Origin: a virus
IMG/VR virus record: IMGVR_UViG_3300006622_000584
Location: 1-25,281 of that record
Reading direction: 5' to 3' (one strand)
DNA: 25,281 nt
Shown here: in pieces, positions 6,966 through 15,064 of the stretch
Layout: every line of letters begins with the position of its first letter
Position numbering within the stretch: the stretch's first letter is position 1
Program-made: the position numbers and the translations under genes
Notes under the pieces: model-generated
Told to the model about the DNA's origin: nothing
The model's input: only the letters and a program-made list of their open reading frames with translations
Databases searched by the model: none

Positions 6966-7809
6966 TTAAGTGTTTGGTTATTTCAATTGCGGCACAATTG
7001 ATTATATCTAAATTACCAGCATATTCAGGTAAATAATCACCTGATCCTTTTACTTTAATACTTAGTACTAAAATATCATCATTAATAACAGGAGGCATTA
7101 CTAATTCATAATATGGGATATATGTTTGTAATTTTTTTATTGCTTCATAAATGTCTTCTACTAAAGGAGAAAAATTAACATTACCTGCTTTTACAAACAT
7201 TGTAGTTTGCATATCTACTTGTGGTATAGCTGGATTTAGGTTTAGTATTACTTTACATTCCTTACAGTTTGTAAATTCCTTAATTGCCTTTTCTGTGGTA
7301 TTTATATAATTATCAATATTAATTCTAGTTGCCATTCCAGCACTATCAGAAGCAATTTGAGAAACTACTTCAATATAATCTAAATCTGAACAATGTTTAG
7401 ATATAACGTTTAATAAAGGAGTAGATGCTTGGCCTCCACAAGTGATCATATTAACATTGCCATTGTTTTGTATAATTTTTGGATTAATATTAGGTACACA
7501 TAAATCTCCTACTTTAGCAGGTGTTAAATCTATTACTTTTATTCCTTGTTCAGCAAATATTTTAGCATGTTCCTTAGCATCTTTAGCACTAGTACAGTCA
7601 TATACTACATCACAACAATTAGGATTATCAATAAAATATTGAATACCTTTATCTGTTACAGCAATATTTAATTCTTGAGCTAATTTAATGCCTTTAGATT
7701 CCATTCTTCTTCCTGCAAATATAACAGGGGTGACAAAATCTGTTTTTCTTAATTTTAATAATAGATCGGTTCCAATATTACCGGTTCCAATTATACCTGC
7801 TTTTATCAT
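6955..7809 (-). CDS. Acylating acetaldehyde dehydrogenase, DmpF/MhpF-like
   Basis: A 284-aa protein with an N-terminal Rossmann loop GIIGTGNIGTDL (residues 5-16), a DLTPAKVGDLCVP segment (94-106) and the catalytic-Cys motif NMITCGGQAST with C124. All are hallmarks of the CoA-dependent acetaldehyde dehydrogenases that pair with DmpG aldolases. The reaction interconverts acetaldehyde, CoA and NAD+ with acetyl-CoA and NADH. It is slightly shorter than the usual ~300-315 aa but no core motif is missing. It overlaps the ThDP gene by 4 nt and the aldolase gene by 11 nt, so the three are almost certainly coordinated. Confidence 0.88.
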   Translation of the reverse strand: MIKAGIIGTGNIGTDLLLKLRKTDFVTPVIFAGRRMESKGIKLAQELNIAVTDKGIQYFIDNPNCCDVVYDCTSAKDAKEHAKIFAEQGIKVIDLTPAKVGDLCVPNINPKIIQNNGNVNMITCGGQASTPLLNVISKHCSDLDYIEVVSQIASDSAGMATRINIDNYINTTEKAIKEFTNCKECKVILNLNPAIPQVDMQTTMFVKAGNVNFSPLVEDIYEAIKKLQTYIPYYELVMPPVINDDILVLSIKVKGSGDYLPEYAGNLDIINCAAIEITKHLNDE

Positions 7810-9596
7810 CGTTTTATTTGGTTTGATTTTTTACTTAACTCAACAATCATTTCTCCCTTTAATTCTTCTTTTGAAATTAAAGGAGACATTTCTTCAATAG
7901 GAGGAGCTAAAATACTCCCATCTTCATTAGGTACACCTTTTACTTTTGGTAAAAATCCTTGATCAGGATCCATAAATACTTCTAGTACAGCAGGACCTTC
8001 ATGATTTAAAAACTCAGATATAGATTCATTTGTGTATCTCCAGTCTTCTAAAGAAAAATATTCGTATCCAAAAGCGGGTAACAATTTTTCATAATTAGGC
8101 AAACCAATACCTGTATTTTTATCTACACTAACGTAGTTACCCTTAAATAACATTTTCTGTGTGTGTTTAATCATTAAATATCCATCATTATTGAATATAA
8201 TAACTTTAATATTTAAACCATTTTCTATAACTGTATGTAATTCCTGAAGGTTCATCATTATACCTCCATCGCAATTAAGACATAATACATCTTTATTAGG
8301 ACAAGCTGCTGCTGCCCCAACTGCTCCTGCTATACCATATCCCATTTCTCCTAAACCTAAAGAAGTAAACATTTTTTGGTTTGCCTTTAATCTAAGAGCT
8401 TGATGACCACTTAATAAAGCAGTTCCCATATCTGTAACTATAATATGGTCATCTTTAAGATGATTAGATAAATTATCCATAAACTGATATGAGTTGGTGT
8501 AATTACCTTCATGTTCATGGATAGTATCAATCCATGGGTAGTTTTGTCTTTTATTATTACAATATTCTAACCATTTATTATCTATAGGATTTATATTTTG
8601 AATATTACTTAGTAATTGATCTAAAATAATACTAACATTTTCTTTTATATGTAAATCAATATGTTCCTTAGGGGCTTGTAAATCTGATATGTCAACACAT
8701 ATAATTTTACCTTCTCTAACAAATTCATTCCAATCATACCCAGTTTGTGGTAGTGCTAATCTACTTCCTAAAACAATAAGTAAATCACAATTTTGGACTA
8801 TAAAATTAGCTCCTCTTTGACCATATAACCCAAATCTTCCAAAAAAGTTAGGATTATCATTTTCCATTAAATCAATCCCAGACCAAGTTAAGGTTGTAGG
8901 TAGTTTAGTTGTATTAATAAAAGTATTGAATTTGTCCTTTGAATCAGATAATCTAATACCATGTCCTCCTAAAACCAAAGGACGTTTGGATTCATTTAAA
9001 GCATTAATCAAAAATTTAGAGTAATCTATTTGATTAGTAACTACAGGTGATGGTATATTCCAAGGTTGTTTTTCTACCATTTTAGATTGGATGTTAAAAG
9101 GTATATCTAACCAAGTTGGACCTTTTCTATCTTCCATAGTAATATTAAAACATTTTTCTAATTCAGATTGGATATTATTTTCATCCATTAAACAATGAGA
9201 ATATTTAGTAACGTCTTCAACCATCTTGGATATATTAAATCCTTGAGTACCATACATTCTTAAATTTTTATGTTCTTCAATGTGATATGAAGATTCATTA
9301 CCTGAAATGATAAAACCTGGAATGGAATCTGCCCAATTACTTACTACTCCTGTTATAGCATTAGATGCACCCGCTCCTGCTGTTACAATAGCTGCTGATA
9401 TTTCCCCTGATGCTCTATAATGGGCTCCCATAGCCATAACAGCTGCTTGTTCATGATGAGTATTTATAACTTTAGTATAACCTAACTTATCGATTGAATC
9501 AAATATGTGAGAATTAGCAGAACCTATAATACCAAAAACAGTTTTAATATTTTGTTCTTTTAAAAATTCTGCTACTAAATCACTTACTTTTACCAT
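7806..9596 (-). CDS. ThDP-dependent acetolactate-synthase/YerE-like enzyme
   Basis: A 596-aa three-domain ThDP enzyme. The N-terminal PYR domain has HHEQAAVMAMG with catalytic Glu49 and TAGAGASNAITG (residues 72-83). A central FAD/DHAP-like domain follows, then the PP domain with CDGGIMMNLQEL (442-453; Cys replaces the first Gly of the usual GDG) and NN at 469-470. Relatives decarboxylate a 2-oxo acid and transfer the acyl anion to an acceptor: acetolactate synthase, or YerE, which adds a two-carbon branch to C4 of a 3,6-dideoxy-4-ketohexose. There is no branched-chain amino acid gene nearby, and a 3-dehydratase and Gmd are, so the sugar-branching role is favoured. Substrate is unproven. Confidence 0.85.
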   Translation of the reverse strand: MVKVSDLVAEFLKEQNIKTVFGIIGSANSHIFDSIDKLGYTKVINTHHEQAAVMAMGAHYRASGEISAAIVTAGAGASNAITGVVSNWADSIPGFIISGNESSYHIEEHKNLRMYGTQGFNISKMVEDVTKYSHCLMDENNIQSELEKCFNITMEDRKGPTWLDIPFNIQSKMVEKQPWNIPSPVVTNQIDYSKFLINALNESKRPLVLGGHGIRLSDSKDKFNTFINTTKLPTTLTWSGIDLMENDNPNFFGRFGLYGQRGANFIVQNCDLLIVLGSRLALPQTGYDWNEFVREGKIICVDISDLQAPKEHIDLHIKENVSIILDQLLSNIQNINPIDNKWLEYCNNKRQNYPWIDTIHEHEGNYTNSYQFMDNLSNHLKDDHIIVTDMGTALLSGHQALRLKANQKMFTSLGLGEMGYGIAGAVGAAAACPNKDVLCLNCDGGIMMNLQELHTVIENGLNIKVIIFNNDGYLMIKHTQKMLFKGNYVSVDKNTGIGLPNYEKLLPAFGYEYFSLEDWRYTNESISEFLNHEGPAVLEVFMDPDQGFLPKVKGVPNEDGSILAPPIEEMSPLISKEELKGEMIVELSKKSNQIKR

Positions 9597-10576
9597 ATAA
9601 AATTTTTCTTATAATACTTTACTATATTGGGTAATTCACTATCAAATACCATTTTAGGTTCCCATCCTAAATTTCTTAATTTATCATCATTTAAAGCATA
9701 TCTCACATCTTGACCTTGTCTAGAGTAAGATAAATCTAAAAAATGATTTTTATCTTCATTATAATAGGGGAATGTTGATCTTAATGATTCATCTTCACCA
9801 TGATATAATGTAATAATTTTATTAACAGTATCCAAATTAGCTTGTTCAAAACCACCACAAATATTATATATTTCATTTTTAACTCCAGATTCGATAATAG
9901 TAATTACAGCATTAGCTGTATCTTGAGCATGTAACCAATTTCTTATTGGTGTACCATTATTATGTAATGGAATTTTTTTCTCTAAACTTAAATATTTAAT
10001 AGATTTAGGAATTAATTTTTCTACATATTGTCCAATCCCATAATTATTTGTTGGTCTAATAATAATATAAGGTAAATCATATGTACGATTCCAAGCCGTA
10101 ATTAATTGATCAGCTGCTGCTTTAGTAGCTGAATATGGATTAGAAGGTTTAAGTATATCAGTTTCTATATGTTCTCCTTCAGTAATATCTCCATATACTT
10201 CATCTGTAGAAAAATGAAGTAGGGTAGGTTTTTTACCACTTTCTGCTCTATAATTTCTTATAAGTTCTAATAAGTTATGAACTCCGTTTACGTTAGAATG
10301 TAAAAAGTTTTCACTTTTAACGATAGAATTACCTACATGGGTTTCTGCTGCTGTATTAATTATATAATCACACTCGTATAAGAACTCTAAATCATTTATA
10401 TCCGAACGTTCGAAACAAAAATTAGGATGCTCTAGAAATTCATCATAGGCATCTGGAAAGTATGCGTAGGTCATTTTATCAACTCCCATTACTTGCCAAC
10501 CTCTTTTTAAACATTCTCGTGTTACATAGCTTCCTATAAAGCCAAAACAACCCGTTACATATACTACTTTTTTCAT
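9590..10576 (-). CDS. RmlB-like NDP-glucose 4,6-dehydratase
   Basis: A 328-aa extended SDR. GCFGFIG (residues 9-15) binds NAD; HFSTDEVYGD places T124, D125 and E126 as in RmlB, and Y148/K152 complete the active site (NPYSATK). RPTNNYG and the RNWLHAQD segment are also typical of dTDP-glucose 4,6-dehydratase. The expected reaction is dTDP-glucose to dTDP-4-keto-6-deoxyglucose. No nucleotidyltransferase (RmlA) is encoded here, so the activated sugar must come from the host or from genes outside the window. It overlaps the ThDP gene by 7 nt. Some homologues use UDP- or CDP-glucose, and this cannot be excluded. Confidence 0.85.
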   Translation of the reverse strand: MKKVVYVTGCFGFIGSYVTRECLKRGWQVMGVDKMTYAYFPDAYDEFLEHPNFCFERSDINDLEFLYECDYIINTAAETHVGNSIVKSENFLHSNVNGVHNLLELIRNYRAESGKKPTLLHFSTDEVYGDITEGEHIETDILKPSNPYSATKAAADQLITAWNRTYDLPYIIIRPTNNYGIGQYVEKLIPKSIKYLSLEKKIPLHNNGTPIRNWLHAQDTANAVITIIESGVKNEIYNICGGFEQANLDTVNKIITLYHGEDESLRSTFPYYNEDKNHFLDLSYSRQGQDVRYALNDDKLRNLGWEPKMVFDSELPNIVKYYKKNFIW

Positions 10577-10577
10577 A

Positions 10578-11477
10578 TTAATTATCTATATTTATCCAAT
10601 TAGAGGGATAGTAGTTACCATTAATCCAAGCTGATGGATGATTTGGTTGGACATAATTTGTTGGACACACTATCTTTTTATTTTGGTTTTTACTTAAAAA
10701 TGCACCCCACCAAGGGTATGAACTATTTGATGTTATGTGATGATCACATAAACTTAGTAAAGCTAAATCTTCTTTTTCTGAGTCAGTACATACTTTATCT
10801 CCACCTTTAGGATCAACAAAATATATATTATCTCCTTCTAAAATAGATTTTGAATATTCTATATCATTAGAAAAACATATAAAATTATACTCATTGTAGG
10901 GCATAAAATTTTCAACAATAGCTTTAGTATAATATTCTATACCTAAATTACAAAAAGAAAATTCAGGGAGCAAATAATCTCCTCTACGCATATGGATACT
11001 TACAACAGGATTATTATTTTTAAATTGTTTTTTTATATGATCAAACCTTTTTTCTGCTTCTAATTTTAATTCTTTTTTATAATCCCAACTTTCAATTTCT
11101 TCTCTATTAGTATTATACCAGTAAGTGTAAAGATCAAATCTACCAATTAAATTATAATTATATCCTTGTTCTAAATTAAATAAAGTTTCATCATATGTTG
11201 TTGTGTGAAAGTTTATAGGTTTATCAACAAAATCTTTAAAAAAGTCATTAGGTTTTATGACATAATTATCCAAATTAAGTAAATCAAATATTCTAAGAGA
11301 ATTTGTAAAAATTTCATTAGTATGAGGGTAAATTACTTCTTTCCCTTTAATCATATCTTCAGAAAAAGCAATTTGTAGGTTATTAGCTTTTGCTACTGCT
11401 ACTAAACCTGCATATATGGTGAGTTGTGAACACATCCCACCAGCATTACCCATATCTTTTATTGTGATATAATTCAT
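10578..11477 (-). CDS. GT11 alpha-1,2-fucosyltransferase-like
   Basis: A 299-aa GT-B-type protein with the GT11 motifs: NAGGMCSQL near the N-terminus (residues 11-19), HMRRGDY (162-168), FSNDIEYSK (202-210) and the C-terminal ITSNSSYPWWGAFLS block (248-262). The family transfers fucose from GDP-fucose to a galactose or similar hydroxyl, or related deoxysugars from GDP donors. Gmd, encoded directly upstream with a 1-nt gap, makes the GDP-fucose precursor; an Fcl-like reductase is the 261-aa SDR candidate. The actual donor may be another GDP-deoxysugar made by this cassette. Confidence 0.85.
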   Translation of the reverse strand: MNYITIKDMGNAGGMCSQLTIYAGLVAVAKANNLQIAFSEDMIKGKEVIYPHTNEIFTNSLRIFDLLNLDNYVIKPNDFFKDFVDKPINFHTTTYDETLFNLEQGYNYNLIGRFDLYTYWYNTNREEIESWDYKKELKLEAEKRFDHIKKQFKNNNPVVSIHMRRGDYLLPEFSFCNLGIEYYTKAIVENFMPYNEYNFICFSNDIEYSKSILEGDNIYFVDPKGGDKVCTDSEKEDLALLSLCDHHITSNSSYPWWGAFLSKNQNKKIVCPTNYVQPNHPSAWINGNYYPSNWINIDN

Positions 11478-11478
11478 G

Positions 11479-12450
11479 TTATTTATACACTTTCATCCAA
11501 TGTTCAATCATTTCATCCATCATACTCTCAAAAGTATATTCAGGTTTCCATCCTAATTCTCTAATTCTAGTTGAATCTCCTTTTAAATATTTTAATTCCT
11601 CAGGACGTAAAAACTTTTTATTTTGGATTACATAGTCTTCATAATTTAAATCTAATTGAGAAAATACATACTTACACATATCTCTTACAGAACGGGTTTC
11701 ACCTGTAGCTACTACCCAATCACCTGCTTCCGGTTGTTGTAAAATTAAGTGCATAGCACGAATATAATCTTTTGAATGCCCCCAATCTCTATAAGCATCT
11801 AAATTACCTAGTTCTAATTCATTTTGAAGACCTAATTTAATTCTAACAGCAGCTTTAACTACTTTATTTGTAACAAAATTTGACCCTCTTCTTGGTGATT
11901 CATGATTAAATAATATACCATTTGAAGCATGTAATTTATAAGCATTACGATAATTTCTTACAATATTATAACCAAATACTTTAGCACAACCATAAGGAGA
12001 TACAGGAGTCATTCTAGTTGATTCTCTCTGAAAACCATCTTCATCAACTGAACTTCCAAACATTTCTGAGGAACTAGCTTGGTAAAATTTAGCTTTAGGG
12101 CAATTATTACGAACAGCTTCTAATATATTTACTACACCAACTGAATTTGTTTGTACTGTAAATTGTGGAATTTCATAACTGATCCTTACATGAGATTGGG
12201 CAGCTATATTATATACTTCATCAGGTTGTATATCACGTAATAATCGTTCAATTCCTGAGGTATCGTTTAAATCACCGTAACTTACGTGTAAATTTGGATT
12301 ATTCCGTATGGGATCCAATCTGGATTGTTGGTGTTCTGGGGTTGAGTTTCGTCTAACAATACCATAAACTTTATAGTTTAAACTTAATAGGTATTCTGCT
12401 AAATAAGAACCATCTTGTCCTCCAATTCCTGTAATAAATGCTTTTTTCAT
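11479..12450 (-). CDS. gmd: GDP-mannose 4,6-dehydratase
   Basis: A 323-aa SDR that begins FITGIGGQDGSYLAEYLL, the Gmd form of the dinucleotide loop (GIGGQDG, residues 8-14). ASSSEMFG gives S128 and E129, and SPYGCAKVFG gives Y153/K157. The NHESPRRG and RDWGHSKDY segments are also characteristic. It converts GDP-D-mannose to GDP-4-keto-6-deoxy-D-mannose, the branch point for fucose, rhamnose, perosamine, colitose and related sugars. Length is a little under the bacterial norm (~345-370 aa) but all core motifs are present. It overlaps the short DegT-like gene by 4 nt. GDP-mannose itself must be supplied by the host. Confidence 0.93.
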   Translation of the reverse strand: MKKAFITGIGGQDGSYLAEYLLSLNYKVYGIVRRNSTPEHQQSRLDPIRNNPNLHVSYGDLNDTSGIERLLRDIQPDEVYNIAAQSHVRISYEIPQFTVQTNSVGVVNILEAVRNNCPKAKFYQASSSEMFGSSVDEDGFQRESTRMTPVSPYGCAKVFGYNIVRNYRNAYKLHASNGILFNHESPRRGSNFVTNKVVKAAVRIKLGLQNELELGNLDAYRDWGHSKDYIRAMHLILQQPEAGDWVVATGETRSVRDMCKYVFSQLDLNYEDYVIQNKKFLRPEELKYLKGDSTRIRELGWKPEYTFESMMDEMIEHWMKVYK

Positions 12451-13043
12451 AAATTGTCTTTAAATATATCCATTTGTGTTAAATCAGGCCAATCTGTTAT
12501 GACCCACTGTTTTGGTTTTGTTTTGATAGTATTATCTAATTTTTCTAGACCCTTTATTGCTGTTTCAGGAGTCATATAGTAATGATAACCTAATGTATTT
12601 ATATTTTGATCTCTCCAAGGCACATTAGGAATTCTACCATCATAAGTCATCTTTTTTAATTGTTCTGCTGCTTCTTTATTATCAGTTAATATAATACCTC
12701 CCCTACCAAGAGACAAATGTTTTTGAAATTGGAATGATATATTCATAAAGGTACCAGGAATATAACTATTTTCTTTCCATAATACAGCAGCATCAATTAC
12801 TGTATTTGTTAAATAGTAATAATCAACCCAATTTTCATCTTTCCAATGTAAATCTATCCTTAATTTATTAGCTAAAAAAGGTATGGATAAATAGGTTCTT
12901 TTAGGTACTGTTATGTGATTAACCCCTTCATACCTTAAACAAAGTTCAACTCCGTGGGTGCAACAATCAACAGCTACAGCATAAGGAGAACCAAAAAATT
13001 CTGCTAACTTATTTTCAAATTTAGTTACTACTTCGAATCCCAT
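12447..13043 (-). CDS. Half-length DegT/DnrJ-family PLP protein
   Basis: Only 198 aa against ~370-400 for normal sugar aminotransferases. It has the family's N-terminal part (KFENKLAEFFGSPYAVAV, then a CCTHGVEL loop in the PLP-phosphate position) and the PLP-lysine block SFQFQKHLSLGRGGI, so Lys108 is kept. Most of the central linker and the C-terminal domain are absent, and the conserved D-x-A block survives as IDAA (residues 83-86). No frameshift is evident: the frame starts and stops cleanly with 16-nt and 4-nt overlaps to its neighbours. It could be a minimal aminotransferase of nucleotide-4-ketosugars or a non-catalytic remnant. Neighbouring GNA1-like and cupin genes favour amino-sugar synthesis. 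Confidence 0.7.
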   Translation of the reverse strand: MGFEVVTKFENKLAEFFGSPYAVAVDCCTHGVELCLRYEGVNHITVPKRTYLSIPFLANKLRIDLHWKDENWVDYYYLTNTVIDAAVLWKENSYIPGTFMNISFQFQKHLSLGRGGIILTDNKEAAEQLKKMTYDGRIPNVPWRDQNINTLGYHYYMTPETAIKGLEKLDNTIKTKPKQWVITDWPDLTQMDIFKDNL

Positions 13044-13468
13044 AAACTATTTTTCATTATAACTTTATTTTCAAATAACTTAAATCCATTTTTACTATAA
13101 AACTTAGTTAAAGGTTCATCACAAAATAATGTAACTCTATAACATCCTTTTGTTTTAGCAATACTAACTAAGGCATTAATTAACTTAACACCAATATTTT
13201 TTCCTCTAACACTTTTATCTACAACAATATCTTCAATATGACCTGCACGCGCTCCTCTGATTTTATGTTCAATAACAATGGCTCCATAAGCTATAACTTT
13301 ACCATTATAAACCCCAACTATTGAATTAGATGAATTATTAGTAATAAATCTATCCCAACAATCATCTTTATCCCTGGATGAATAGTCTATTTCAGTTAAT
13401 TGTTGTAATAAAGAAAATACTTCATCTAAATCTTTTCTTTTAACCGGTCTGAAAATAATATTATTCAT
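13028..13468 (-). CDS. GNAT acetyltransferase, GNA1-like
   Basis: A 146-aa protein with a complete GNAT fold. GHIEDIVVDKSVRGKNIGVK holds motif A with the R-G-K-x-I-G acetyl-CoA loop, and GCYRVTLFCDE followed by FYSKNGFKL is motif B. The GHIEDIVV and GCY...CDE combination is strikingly like glucosamine-6-phosphate N-acetyltransferase (GNA1), a type best known from eukaryotes but also found in phages and some bacteria. It would use acetyl-CoA to N-acetylate an amino sugar. It overlaps the cupin gene by 8 nt and the short DegT-like gene by 16 nt, which fits an amino-sugar step after transamination. Exact substrate unknown. Confidence 0.82.
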   Translation of the reverse strand: MNNIIFRPVKRKDLDEVFSLLQQLTEIDYSSRDKDDCWDRFITNNSSNSIVGVYNGKVIAYGAIVIEHKIRGARAGHIEDIVVDKSVRGKNIGVKLINALVSIAKTKGCYRVTLFCDEPLTKFYSKNGFKLFENKVIMKNSLWDSK

Positions 13469-13877
13469 TTATAAAAGTTTTATCTAATGCCTGACCTTCA
13501 TATGGTCCTGTTTTATACTCATATACAAGAGTATTATCTTCTAGAATTTCATAATTATGTCCTCCTTCTAGTGTAAATGATGCATCACCTGGTTCTAATA
13601 TAGGTTCAACTAAAATAGTATCGTCTAAGTCATAAAATATACATTTTACTTTACCTTGGATTACAATCCAACTTTCTTGGGCAATAACGTCTCTAGTTCT
13701 GTTTTTAAAAATATGTTTATGAGGTCTGAATGTTTTACCTTTTTCCATATTAAGATGAGAGCATTGTATAAAATGTTCCTCAGGTATGATATCTTTTCTA
13801 CCTGGTTTTAAATCTTCTTTTCTTACTACTACATGAAGTAATTTAGTAGGGTCTACTTTTGAATAATATTCTATCAT
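13461..13877 (-). CDS. WbuC-like cupin protein
   Basis: A 138-aa single-domain cupin. FRPHKHIFKN with a later QESWIVIQGKVKCIFYDLD forms cupin motif 1 (His-x-His and Glu), and LEPGDASFTLEGGHNYEIL forms motif 2 with its His. The C-terminal TGPYEGQALDKTF tail resembles WbuC proteins found in O-antigen gene clusters, whose function is unsettled. The alternative is an FdtA/QdtA-type 3,4-ketoisomerase of similar size, which would act on the RmlB product before transamination; the expected R-G-x-H-A-H-K signature is not clear here. It overlaps the dehydratase gene by 4 nt. Confidence 0.72.
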   Translation of the reverse strand: MIEYYSKVDPTKLLHVVVRKEDLKPGRKDIIPEEHFIQCSHLNMEKGKTFRPHKHIFKNRTRDVIAQESWIVIQGKVKCIFYDLDDTILVEPILEPGDASFTLEGGHNYEILEDNTLVYEYKTGPYEGQALDKTFINE

Positions 13878-15064
13878 TGGGCAAAAAATTCTTTAATTTT
13901 ATCACAAACATAATCTACATCATCTAAGTCCATACCATGGTGAGCTCCTAATAAGAAACCATTTTTCATTACTATATCTGCATTCTTAAAATCTTTTAAG
14001 TATTGTCTATAAACAGGGTGTCTAGTAACATTACCAGCAAATGTAACGCGTGTTTGTATATTATTATCTTCTAGAAAATTAAGTAATTCTAATCTACGTT
14101 CAGTTTGTAATGGAATTGCTAACCAATTAGGTTCAATACTATCATTTGGTAGGATTATTTCTTTAACATTTTTTAGATTTTTTAGGTATCTTTTAATATT
14201 ATCTCTACGTTTATCTTTAAATGTTTGGAATCGTTCCAATTGTACTAAACCAAATGCCGCACTCATTTCACTACATTTCATATTATAACCTAATACACCA
14301 TATAAAAATTTATAATCATAAGGTAAACCATCAACATCATGAGCAAATCTTTCATCCATATTTTCACTATTGTCTCCTATACGGCCCCAATCTCTATATT
14401 GTAATGCTTTTTTAACATGTTTTTCATCATTAAACATTACCATACCACCCATTCCACCAGCTGTAATAACATGGGAAGCATAAAAACTTGTTGTTGAAAC
14501 ATCAGATTCTTTTGTATAAGTTACAGTATCAGCTGAATCTTCAATTAGATAAACATCTTCTCTTTTTATTTTCTTTAATTCTTTTTTTAGTTTTTTCCAA
14601 TCAGGTTTATTTCCTATTAAATTAGGAATCATAACAGCTGTAACCCCACTGTACCCTTTAACAGCATGTATTATATCTTCTACTGTAGGAACATAAGAAG
14701 TTAAATCTGAATCTATAAATACAGGATGGTAACCTAATTGAATAATAGGGGCTAAAGTAGTTGAAAATGTTAAAGCAGGAGTAACTATTTTACTACCTTT
14801 TGGTAAATCTAAAGCTGCTAGAGCTAATAAACAAGCTGATGAGCCTGAATTAACGAATATACCATATTTTTTTCCGAATTCTTTAGCTATTTTTTCTTCA
14901 AATTCAATAGAACGTGGTCCAAAACCTGCTAACCAACCATCTCTAAGACACTGTTCAACAGCTTGGATTTCATCCTCACCATAAGCTTCTAATTTATTGG
15001 GAGCGTACCATACTTTTTTTACATTACTTGTTTTTTTATTGTTTTTAACATTTTTAGTTTTCAT
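13874..15064 (-). CDS. RfbH/ColD-type PLP-dependent sugar 3-dehydratase
   Basis: A 396-aa fold-type I PLP protein of the DegT family. VNSGSSACLLALAAL (residues 71-85) binds the PLP phosphate, LIEDSADT gives Asp176, and the PLP block reads SFYASHVITAGGMGG. Thus His198 stands where aminotransferases have the Schiff-base Lys. This Lys-to-His change marks the 3-dehydratases RfbH (E1) and ColD, which use PMP to remove the C3 hydroxyl of an NDP-4-keto-6-deoxyhexose. Downstream RDWGR and LGYNMKCSEMSAAFGLVQL also align with RfbH. The RfbH [2Fe-2S] cysteines that follow RDWGR are absent, so a ColD-like, cluster-free mechanism is more likely. With Gmd nearby the product would be GDP-4-keto-3,6-dideoxymannose. 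Confidence 0.85.
   Translation of the reverse strand: MKTKNVKNNKKTSNVKKVWYAPNKLEAYGEDEIQAVEQCLRDGWLAGFGPRSIEFEEKIAKEFGKKYGIFVNSGSSACLLALAALDLPKGSKIVTPALTFSTTLAPIIQLGYHPVFIDSDLTSYVPTVEDIIHAVKGYSGVTAVMIPNLIGNKPDWKKLKKELKKIKREDVYLIEDSADTVTYTKESDVSTTSFYASHVITAGGMGGMVMFNDEKHVKKALQYRDWGRIGDNSENMDERFAHDVDGLPYDYKFLYGVLGYNMKCSEMSAAFGLVQLERFQTFKDKRRDNIKRYLKNLKNVKEIILPNDSIEPNWLAIPLQTERRLELLNFLEDNNIQTRVTFAGNVTRHPVYRQYLKDFKNADIVMKNGFLLGAHHGMDLDDVDYVCDKIKEFFAQ

Noticed and set aside
5964-7809. Reading the aldolase and dehydrogenase as part of an aromatic meta-cleavage catabolic operon.
   Set aside because: No dioxygenase, hydrolase or hydratase gene is present, and both genes are overlapped by glycan-cassette genes.
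5971-7900. Plus-strand open frames of 60-70 codons opposite the aldolase, dehydrogenase and ThDP genes, and similar ones elsewhere.
   Set aside because: They are antisense to well-supported genes, have low-complexity compositions and no start signals.
7806-9596. Reading the ThDP enzyme as a host-type acetolactate synthase for valine/leucine synthesis.
   Set aside because: No regulatory subunit, ketol-acid reductoisomerase or dehydratase gene is near. All neighbours are sugar enzymes.
13874-15064. Naming the 396-aa PLP protein an ordinary sugar aminotransferase.
   Set aside because: The Schiff-base Lys is replaced by His198 in an otherwise intact block, the hallmark of 3-dehydratases.
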